In this document: in pieces, positions 5,934 through 10,427 of the stretch
Layout: every line of letters begins with the position of its first letter
How positions within the stretch are numbered: position 1 is the first letter of the stretch
Source of the DNA: an uncultured Ruminococcus sp.
Lineage (GTDB): Bacteria; Bacillota_A; Clostridia; Oscillospirales; Ruminococcaceae
Direction: 5' to 3'
Assembly (NCBI GenBank): GCA_937880065.1
Contig: CALFMA010000164.1
Location: 1-10,427 of the forward strand
DNA: 10,427 bases
The notes under the pieces: model-generated
Told to the model about the DNA's origin: nothing
The model's database searches: none
The model's input: only the letters and a program-made list of their open reading frames with translations
Translations under genes and position numbers: made by a program

Positions 5934-7073
5934 ATGGCAGGCTTAACACTTAAAAACATTTATAAGAAATATCCCGGCGGTGTTGTTGCTGTTACAGATG
6001 TAAACTTGGAAATCAGAGATAAGGAGTTCATCGTTCTCGTTGGACCTTCCGGATGCGGTAAATCAACAACTCTTCGTATGATTGCCGGTCTTGAGGAAAT
6101 CTCAGAGGGTGAGCTTTACATCGGCGACCGCCTTGTAAACGATATTGCTCCTAAGGACAGAGATATTGCGATGGTTTTCCAGAACTACGCTCTCTACCCT
6201 CATATGACAGTATTCGATAATATGGCTTTCGGACTCAAGCTCCGTAAGGTACCTAAGGATGAAATCGAGAGAAAGGTTAACGAGGCAGCTAAGATTCTCG
6301 ACCTTACTCACCTCCTCGACAGAAAGCCTAAGGCTATGTCAGGTGGTCAGCGTCAGAGAGTTGCTCTCGGTCGTTGTATCGTTCGTTCACCTAAGGTATT
6401 CCTTCTCGACGAGCCTCTTTCAAACCTCGACGCTAAGCTCCGTGCTCAGATGAGAACCGAGATTGCTAAGATTCACAAGAAGCTCGGTACAACATTTATC
6501 TATGTAACTCATGACCAGACTGAGGCTATGACAATGGGTGACAGAATCGTTTGTATGAAGGACGGTTTCGTTCAGCAGGTTGACACACCTCAGAACCTCT
6601 ATGAGAACCCTGTAAACAAGTTCGTTGCAGGATTCCTCGGATCACCTCAGATGAACTTCATCGACGCTGTTCTCAAGGAAGAATATGGTCAGTTTATCGT
6701 TGAATTTGGTTCAAGCGGATCAAGAATGTCCAGCGGTAAAACATACCAGATTATCGTTCCTGAGTCAAAGGTTAACGATGAGCTTCCTAACTACGTTGGC
6801 AGAGAGATTACTCTCGGTATCCGTCCTGAGTCTATCCACGACGAGGAAATGTACCTCTCTAACGCTACAACAGGTGTTATTGATGCTTACGTTGAAATCA
6901 CAGAAATGATGGGTGCTGAGACTTACCTCTACCTCACATGCGAGGGACACAGCCTTACAGCAAGAGTAAGCCCAAGAACAACAGCTAAGCCCGGTGATGA
7001 TATCAAGGTTGCTATCGATCCTAACAGAATTCACCTCTTTGACAAGGAAACAGAGAGAGCTATTGTTAACTGA
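5934..7073 (+). CDS. Sugar ABC transporter ATP-binding protein, MsmX/UgpC type
   Basis: This 379-residue cytoplasmic ATPase belongs to the MalK/UgpC/MsmX group. It has Walker A GPSGCGKST (37-45), the Q-loop at Q83 (VFQNYALYPHM), signature MSGGQRQRVALGR (135-147), Walker B VFLLDEP (155-161), D-loop SNLDAKLR and H193 in THDQTEAMTMGDR. After about residue 235 comes the OB/TOBE regulatory region typical of this group (LGSPQMNFI, LGIRPESIHD, and DPNRIHLFDKET near the end). It stands alone, with its own promoter and terminator and no permease or binding protein beside it. This is the pattern of MsmX, which serves several sugar importers in Firmicutes. Codon choice (many CTC, CGT, GCT, GGT, AAG) differs from its neighbours and suggests high expression. 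Confidence 0.95.
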   Translation: MAGLTLKNIYKKYPGGVVAVTDVNLEIRDKEFIVLVGPSGCGKSTTLRMIAGLEEISEGELYIGDRLVNDIAPKDRDIAMVFQNYALYPHMTVFDNMAFGLKLRKVPKDEIERKVNEAAKILDLTHLLDRKPKAMSGGQRQRVALGRCIVRSPKVFLLDEPLSNLDAKLRAQMRTEIAKIHKKLGTTFIYVTHDQTEAMTMGDRIVCMKDGFVQQVDTPQNLYENPVNKFVAGFLGSPQMNFIDAVLKEEYGQFIVEFGSSGSRMSSGKTYQIIVPESKVNDELPNYVGREITLGIRPESIHDEEMYLSNATTGVIDAYVEITEMMGAETYLYLTCEGHSLTARVSPRTTAKPGDDIKVAIDPNRIHLFDKETERAIVN

Positions 7074-7110
7074 TATATTCACTTTTCATATTTATCCTTT
7101 CTTTCTACTG

Positions 7111-7124
7111 TTGTGGAAACACAA
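7111..7124 (+). other. Small hairpin with GAAA loop in the 3' untranslated region
   Basis: TTGTG and CACAA pair around a GAAA loop, about 40 bases after the ATPase stop and just before the terminator. It may protect the 3' end of the message, or be chance. Its left part also resembles a DnaA-type box (TGTGGAAAC). Confidence 0.35.
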
Positions 7125-7130
7125 TCAGGC

Positions 7131-7159
7131 AAAAAACCGCAGTTTTCTGCGGTTTTTTT
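7131..7159 (+). terminator. Rho-independent terminator after the sugar ATPase gene
   Basis: CCGCAG (7137-7142) pairs with CTGCGG (7147-7152) around TTTT. Six A bases precede the stem and seven T bases follow it. This ends the monocistronic ATPase message and could also work on the minus strand because of the flanking A run. Confidence 0.9.
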
Positions 7160-7169
7160 GCTACCAAAT

Positions 7170-7197
7170 ATAAAGTGCATCTCTAAAATCAATCACA
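7170..7197 (+). repeat. Short dispersed repeat, copy 2
   Basis: This segment shares the core GCATCTCTAAAA and flanking ATAAAG with 2152-2178 in the same orientation. It sits between the terminator at 7159 and the ribosome binding site of the dipeptidase gene, in a spot where a promoter would be expected. No clear promoter can be picked out there. Confidence 0.5.
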
Positions 7198-7211
7198 ATT
7201 AGGAGTTATCT

Positions 7212-8480
7212 ATGACTGAAATCAGAAAATACCTTGAAGATAAAAAAGAAGAAATGATTGCTTTTCTCGGTGAACTTATTGCTGTAAGAAGTGTTGAGGA
7301 TGAGCCGACAGAGAATTGCCCATTTGGCGAAAACTCCGCAAAGGCACTTGAAATTATGCTGAATAAGTGTGAGGAATTCGGTTTTCCTGTGGAAAATGTT
7401 GAAAACTACGCAGGCTCAGCTGATTTTGACAGCACCGAACCTGCCCTTGCAATTCTCTCTCACCTTGATGTAGTTCCCGAGGGCAGCGGCTGGACTTCCG
7501 ACCCATACGTTCTGAAGCGTGAAAACGGCATTTTAACAGGCAGAGGAACAATTGACGACAAAGGCCCTGCTGTGGCATCTCTCTACGCTATGAAGACTCT
7601 CAAAGACTTGGGAATTCCGCTCAAAAAGGGAGTTCGCCTTATTTTCGGCACAAACGAGGAAAACGGCGGCCCTGATATTAAAAATTACAGCAAAAAGCAC
7701 CCTCTGCCGCCTATGGTATTCACTCCAGACGGTGAATATCCTGTAATCAACGGTGAAAAGGGTATGCTGAGAGTTTATTTTTCTGCTGAAATCAGCGAAA
7801 ATCTCACAATCAAGGCAGGGGAGGTCATCAACGCAGTTCCCATGGCTTGCTCTGTTGAAAGTGACACATCTTCGGTTCTATATGAGGGAAAATCCGCCCA
7901 CGCATCAACTCCCGAAAAGGGCGAAAATGCCATTACAAAGTTTCTTTCGGACTATTCGGGAAATTCAACAGCTATCAACACTCTTAAACAAAACTTTCAA
8001 CACAACGACTTTTGCGGAAGTGCAATTTTTGGCGATAAATCGGCAGAAACTACCTGTGTGTTGTCACTGTTGAAAACTGTTGAAAAGGCTGAAAAGTTAT
8101 ATATCGAGGGTGGAATTGACGTGCGTTTCTCATTCAGCTTCACCAAAGAGGAAATGCAGGAAATCATCTGCGGAAAGCTTGAACAGGGCGGCATCACAAT
8201 TGATTCTGTTGTAGCTGTTGACCCCCATTATACCGACGAAAACAGCGATTTTGTCCAGTCCCTTATCCGTGTTTACGAGGAAGTTACGGGCAAAAAAGGC
8301 GGCTGTATCACTATTGGCGGCGGAACTTACGTTCACGACATCGAGGGCGGCGTTGCATTCGGTGCGGAATACGAGGGCGGCAGCGGCAATATGCACGGTG
8401 CTGACGAGTTTATAACCGAGGAAAGTCTGCTTCTCAATGCGGAAATTATGGCAGAGGCTATCAAGGCTATTTGCGGATAA
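7212..8480 (+). CDS. M20-family dipeptidase, PepV-like
   Basis: This 422-residue cytoplasmic zinc peptidase would cleave dipeptides or act as an Xaa-His-type dipeptidase. Catalytic-domain motifs are SHLDVVPEG (H84, D86), GRGTIDDKGP (D115, D116), GTNEENGG (E149, E150) and FTPDGEYP (D173). The lid and second-domain motifs are NAVP (208-210) and KSAHAS (H230). The final metal-ligand region is NMHGADEF with H395. These match PepV and Sapep, which use one His, two Asp and two Glu plus a C-terminal His. It is shorter than the usual PepV (about 465 residues), most likely in the lid domain. The frame is continuous and no motif is missing. The start ATG follows AGGAG. Confidence 0.9.
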   Translation: MTEIRKYLEDKKEEMIAFLGELIAVRSVEDEPTENCPFGENSAKALEIMLNKCEEFGFPVENVENYAGSADFDSTEPALAILSHLDVVPEGSGWTSDPYVLKRENGILTGRGTIDDKGPAVASLYAMKTLKDLGIPLKKGVRLIFGTNEENGGPDIKNYSKKHPLPPMVFTPDGEYPVINGEKGMLRVYFSAEISENLTIKAGEVINAVPMACSVESDTSSVLYEGKSAHASTPEKGENAITKFLSDYSGNSTAINTLKQNFQHNDFCGSAIFGDKSAETTCVLSLLKTVEKAEKLYIEGGIDVRFSFSFTKEEMQEIICGKLEQGGITIDSVVAVDPHYTDENSDFVQSLIRVYEEVTGKKGGCITIGGGTYVHDIEGGVAFGAEYEGGSGNMHGADEFITEESLLLNAEIMAEAIKAICG

Positions 8481-8529
8481 ACTCTGATAAAATGAGCCGA
8501 AAATAGCTGTAAATTGAGGAATAACATAG

Positions 8530-8571
8530 AACCACCACCGTATCAAGTGAGATATGGTGGTGGTTTTTTTT
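8530..8571 (+). terminator. Strong Rho-independent terminator after the dipeptidase gene
   Basis: A 15-pair stem, AACCACCACCGTATC (8530-8544) with GATATGGTGGTGGTT (8551-8565), contains one G-U pair. The loop is six bases and a T run follows to 8571. It lies 50 bases after the stop codon. Confidence 0.93.
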
Positions 8572-8595
8572 AGCTTATTTCAAAATTTCGGGGTT

Positions 8596-8631
8596 AGTTT
8601 TCAACACTCTGCTGCGTAAATGTTGAAAACT
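8596..8631. repeat. Perfect 11-base inverted repeat at the end of the lipoprotein gene
   Basis: AGTTTTCAACA (8596-8606) is perfectly inverted as TGTTGAAAACT (8621-8631) across a 14-base spacer. It touches the last base of the minus-strand lipoprotein stop codon. It could fold as an intrinsic hairpin for that gene, but no T run follows on the minus strand. Each arm is also a DnaA-box-like 9-mer, TTTTCAACA, and the same arms recur as an inverted pair at 9121-9176. Confidence 0.6.
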
Positions 8632-8966
8632 TATCTTCTATCGGTAGTTGATGTGTGAGTTGTAGTGTCAGTTTTTGTCGATATTTCGGTAGTTTCATCG
8701 CCGTCAAAGCCATCAAGAACATCGCTTACAACGTCACCTGCACCGTCAATTACATCATCAGCGGCGGATTCCACATCGTCCACGCCGTCACGGACGGAGT
8801 CCTCAACCCTGTCCATATCCATATCCTTATGAGCCTCGTTGTTGCCGTAATCATAAGTTTCAAAATGCTCCTTGCCCGTAGGATTTGGTGCATCATCCTC
8901 GCCACAGCTTGTAAATACAAATGGTAAAGTCATAAAAACAGCCGTTGCAGCTAAAATTTTCTTCAT
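8631..8966 (-). CDS. Small acidic lipoprotein of unknown function
   Basis: I do not recognise this 111-residue protein. It has a lipoprotein signal peptide (MKKILAATAVFMTLPFVFTSC, cleaved before C21). A short polar stretch follows, then an acidic region at 48-90 where valines and DD/DG pairs recur every three to four residues (VEDSVRDGVDDVESAADDV), suggesting an amphipathic helix. A Thr/Ser-rich tail runs from about 91 to the end. It should be anchored to the outer face of the membrane. The start ATG at 8966 has AAAGGA about 12 bases upstream, a rather long gap. It is monocistronic and divergent from ytaF. Its likely promoter overlaps DnaA-box-like sequences. Confidence 0.75.
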   Translation of the reverse strand: MKKILAATAVFMTLPFVFTSCGEDDAPNPTGKEHFETYDYGNNEAHKDMDMDRVEDSVRDGVDDVESAADDVIDGAGDVVSDVLDGFDGDETTEISTKTDTTTHTSTTDRR

Positions 8967-9274
8967 TCAAAAATCAAGTCCTTTTTTTGTGATGTTATTG
9001 CGGAGAGTTTTCCACAATACTTTTTTATTATTCCTCTGTTTTCACCTTTTATCAACACTTTTTCAAGAAAAACCCCAGGAAAAAACAGGGATATTACGTT
9101 TCTTTCCACACTCTCCACAAAGTTTTCAACAATCAACCTGTTATTCAACCGTTCTTTCAACAGTATGTTGAAAACTTATTGACAGCCTTGTGGAGAAATT
9201 TTCGCATTATATTGCTGTGGAAATTTTTGTAACAAAAACATTTTTTTACTCATATTATGGGTGGAGGTGATATT
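8967..9274. promoter_or_regulatory. Intergenic DnaA-box-like cluster between the lipoprotein gene and ytaF
   Basis: No gene is visible in this 308-base divergent gap. It carries a run of 9-mers close to the DnaA box TTATNCACA. Plus strand: TTTTCCACA 9008-9016, TTATCAACA 9049-9057, CTTTCCACA 9102-9110 directly abutting CTCTCCACA 9111-9119, TTTTCAACA 9123-9131, TTATTCAAC 9141-9149 and CTTTCAACA 9154-9162. Minus strand: TTTTCAACA 9166-9174, TTCTCCACA 9189-9197 and ATTTCCACA 9216-9224. AT-rich runs lie at about 9018-9032 and 9221-9256. None is the exact consensus, so DnaA binding is inferred. It could be a DnaA regulatory or titration site, a secondary cluster as known in B. subtilis, or less likely an origin. 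Confidence 0.5.
9027..9055 (-). promoter_or_regulatory. Candidate promoter of the acidic lipoprotein gene
   Basis: On the minus strand TTGATA (9055-9050) and AATAAT (9032-9027) are separated by 17 bases, upstream of the start at 8966. The -35 overlaps the box TTATCAACA (9049-9057), and a second box (9008-9016) falls just after the expected start of transcription. Both hexamers deviate from consensus. Confidence 0.4.
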
Positions 9275-9913
9275 TTGTTACGTGAAATTATACTATCAGT
9301 TATTGTCAGCGTTGACATTTTTCTTGCCGCCATGGCATATGAGTGCAGCAAAATAAAAATTCCCCTCTCATCGGCGGCTGTTATAAGTGCTGTGGGAGCT
9401 TTTTTTCTGTGGATTTCCCTTATATTTTCCCACATTTTAAGCCGTTTTATTCCCGAAAAAGTCTGCATATGGCTGGGATTTTTCATAATTCTTGCAATCG
9501 GGTTTTCAACAATTTTTAAAAGCATTGTTAGAAACCTCGTCCGCCGCCTTGAAAAACGTGGAGAATTGTCCCTGCACACCAAGGAAAGCGGCATTGTCAT
9601 AAAGCTTTATCTGGACGATACGGCGGCAGATTGCGACAATTCAAAGCAGCTGTCCCTTAATGAGGCGGCAACTTTGGCGGCGGCTGTATCTGTTGACTCC
9701 CTTTCAATCGGGCTTGCCATGGGCGGAAACAAAATAAATCCCGCTGCAACAGCAATTTTTGCCATTATTTCGGGATTTGCGGCAATTATTCTCGGCGGAC
9801 TCACAGGGCGGAAAATAGCCGCAATAAGCCGTGATTTTTCGTGGATTGGCGGTGCTGCACTTATAATTTTCGGGATTTTTGAATTTACAAAAAAATACTG
9901 CACAAATTCTTAA
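9275..9913 (+). CDS. ytaF: Sporulation membrane protein YtaF (MntP-like)
   Basis: This 212-residue polytopic membrane protein belongs to the MntP/YtaF family (PF02659), whose YtaF branch is found in spore-formers. It has two similar halves, each with an Asp in a membrane helix: SVDIFLAAMAYE (D14) and SVDSLSIGLAMGG (D141), counted from the TTG start. About six hydrophobic segments are visible. Between the halves a cytoplasmic-type loop has DDTAADCDNSKQLSLNEA, matching the AD-D-S-I-EA pattern of YtaF. Its D119-E130 stretch has EF-hand loop spacing. I chose TTG at 9275 because GGAGG (9263-9267) lies seven bases upstream; an ATG at 9257 would lie ahead of that site. The molecular role of YtaF is not established. 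Its 3' end overlaps a terminator. Confidence 0.88.
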   Translation: MLREIILSVIVSVDIFLAAMAYECSKIKIPLSSAAVISAVGAFFLWISLIFSHILSRFIPEKVCIWLGFFIILAIGFSTIFKSIVRNLVRRLEKRGELSLHTKESGIVIKLYLDDTAADCDNSKQLSLNEAATLAAAVSVDSLSIGLAMGGNKINPAATAIFAIISGFAAIILGGLTGRKIAAISRDFSWIGGAALIIFGIFEFTKKYCTNS

Positions 9914-9930
9914 TCAAGAACTTGTGCAGT
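9897..9930. terminator. Bidirectional terminator between ytaF and the phosphoesterase gene
   Basis: ACTGCACAAATTCTT (9897-9911) and AAGAACTTGTGCAGT (9916-9930) form a stem of about 15 pairs around a four-base loop. On the minus strand the one imperfect pair is a G-U and seven T bases follow (complement of 9889-9895), so it is strongest for the phosphoesterase gene. On the plus strand that pair is an A-C mismatch and the tail TTTGCTTT is weaker. The left arm includes the last codons and the first base of the ytaF stop codon. Confidence 0.85.
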
Positions 9931-9935
9931 TTGCT

Positions 9936-10427
9936 TTAAAGTTTATATGTGATTATTTCGGGTGGATTGAACATTCTGAGCTTGCCCACACCTGCGGATA
10001 CAAGCAGCTTTTTCCCCGATATATCGTAAATTCCCTTGGAATATTTCGGGAAAAATTTTCGCTCGGGGGAAAGTATGCCAACTCCGAAAAGCCGCACAAC
10101 TCCGCCGTGAATGTGGCCGCTGAAAGTATAATCAGCACCCCAGTCAGCGTAAACCTCCCCAAAAAGTGGGTTATGGGCAAGTAAAAGCACCTCGCCCCTT
10201 GGACAATCGCCTAAATTTTTCTTCATATCGTCAAGGGTAAAATCATCAAGATTTTTATAGCCGCCGTCTTTTTTATACACAGAGTATTCAGGCATAACAC
10301 CGCAGATATAAAATTCTCTACCCTTTATTTTTACATATTCGCCGCTGTTCATGAGGATTTCAGCCTTTGTCCGATGCATAGCGTCAAGGAATTCCTGCTG
10401 ATTATCGTGAATAAAGCTCTGCTCATG
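9936..10427 (-). CDS. Calcineurin-like metallophosphoesterase, C-terminal part (5' end outside window)
   Basis: The frame stays open to the right edge, so the visible 163 residues are the C-terminal part of a longer protein; the ATG at 10379 is internal. Visible family motifs are EVLLLAHNPLFG (metal-binding His in the AHNP segment) and TFSGHIHGGVV (the GHxH motif). The ending LLVSAGVGKLRMFNPPEIITYKL resembles YkuE/YaeI-type phosphoesterases, which end in a similar NPPE-ITL-type strand. The N-terminal DxH and GNHD/E motifs would lie outside the window. Substrate unknown; relatives act on UDP-diacylglucosamine, phosphodiesters or phosphoproteins. It is convergent to ytaF with 22 bases between stops. 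Confidence 0.9.
   Translation of the reverse strand, partial: HEQSFIHDNQQEFLDAMHRTKAEILMNSGEYVKIKGREFYICGVMPEYSVYKKDGGYKNLDDFTLDDMKKNLGDCPRGEVLLLAHNPLFGEVYADWGADYTFSGHIHGGVVRLFGVGILSPERKFFPKYSKGIYDISGKKLLVSAGVGKLRMFNPPEIITYKL

Noticed and set aside
8872..9171. Plus-strand frame across the lipoprotein start and the box cluster
   Set aside because: Low-complexity translation with no motif, no ribosome binding site, and it runs through intergenic repeats.
9179..9216. Plus-strand promoter starting at TTGACA 9179-9184
   Set aside because: No -10 hexamer lies at 16-18 bases; the nearest TATATT is 23 bases away.
9244..9262. Sigma-E-like promoter (CATATTAT) for ytaF
   Set aside because: The -10-like element is too close to the ribosome binding site and no matching -35 lies at the right distance.
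9257..9274. ATG at 9257 as the ytaF start
   Set aside because: The only ribosome binding site (GGAGGTGA, 9263-9270) lies after it and fits the TTG at 9275.
8967..9274. CRISPR array or phage attachment site
   Set aside because: The repeated 9-mers vary, occur on both strands and have irregular spacing; no integrase, cas gene or tRNA is near.

Overview
The window reads as chromosomal DNA of a low-to-moderate GC, spore-forming Clostridia-type Firmicute, most likely from the Ruminococcus/Oscillospiraceae neighbourhood. Pointers are strong AGGAGG-type ribosome binding sites, two TTG starts, sigma-A promoters close to consensus, a YtaF sporulation membrane protein, a DUF4830 lipoprotein-like protein and an MsmX/UgpC-type sugar ATPase. 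Assignment below the class level is inference. I see no CRISPR array, tRNA, rRNA, transposase or phage gene.

Layout. Positions 1-1961 (minus strand) hold a polar amino-acid ABC importer operon read from a promoter at 1932-1961: binding protein, permease, then the ATPase that runs off the left edge. Positions 1899-2305 are an intergenic stretch with a plus-strand terminator-like hairpin, several inverted repeats, one copy of a short repeat and a near-perfect sigma-A promoter. Positions 2306-4519 (plus) are a tight four-gene operon: a CxxCxxCC metal-binding protein, a TIM-barrel sugar isomerase-like protein, NrdR and a small Tic20/DUF4870-like membrane protein. A DUF4830 protein lies convergent to it (4521-4952, minus), one base away. 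Positions 5023-5802 encode an RsuA-type pseudouridine synthase. Positions 5934-7073 encode a monocistronic MsmX/UgpC ATPase with its own promoter and terminator and a distinct codon bias. Positions 7212-8480 encode a PepV-like M20 dipeptidase followed by a strong terminator. Positions 8631-8966 (minus) encode a small acidic lipoprotein. Positions 8967-9274 are non-coding and packed with DnaA-box-like 9-mers. Then come ytaF (9275-9913, plus) and, convergent to it, the C-terminal part of a calcineurin-like phosphoesterase (9936-10427, minus), with a shared terminator between them.

How the genes fit together: most are housekeeping functions (amino-acid and sugar uptake, control of ribonucleotide reductase, rRNA modification, peptide breakdown) and do not form one pathway. 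Two things stand out. First, the amino-acid binding protein is circularly permuted: the half that normally follows the hinge comes first, the normally N-terminal half comes last, and a new linker joins them. Second, there is a cluster of about nine DnaA-box-like motifs between the lipoprotein gene and ytaF, plus an exact 11-mer (AGTTTTCAACA and its complement) that I find seven times in the window, four of them intergenic. No clear new multi-gene system is visible.
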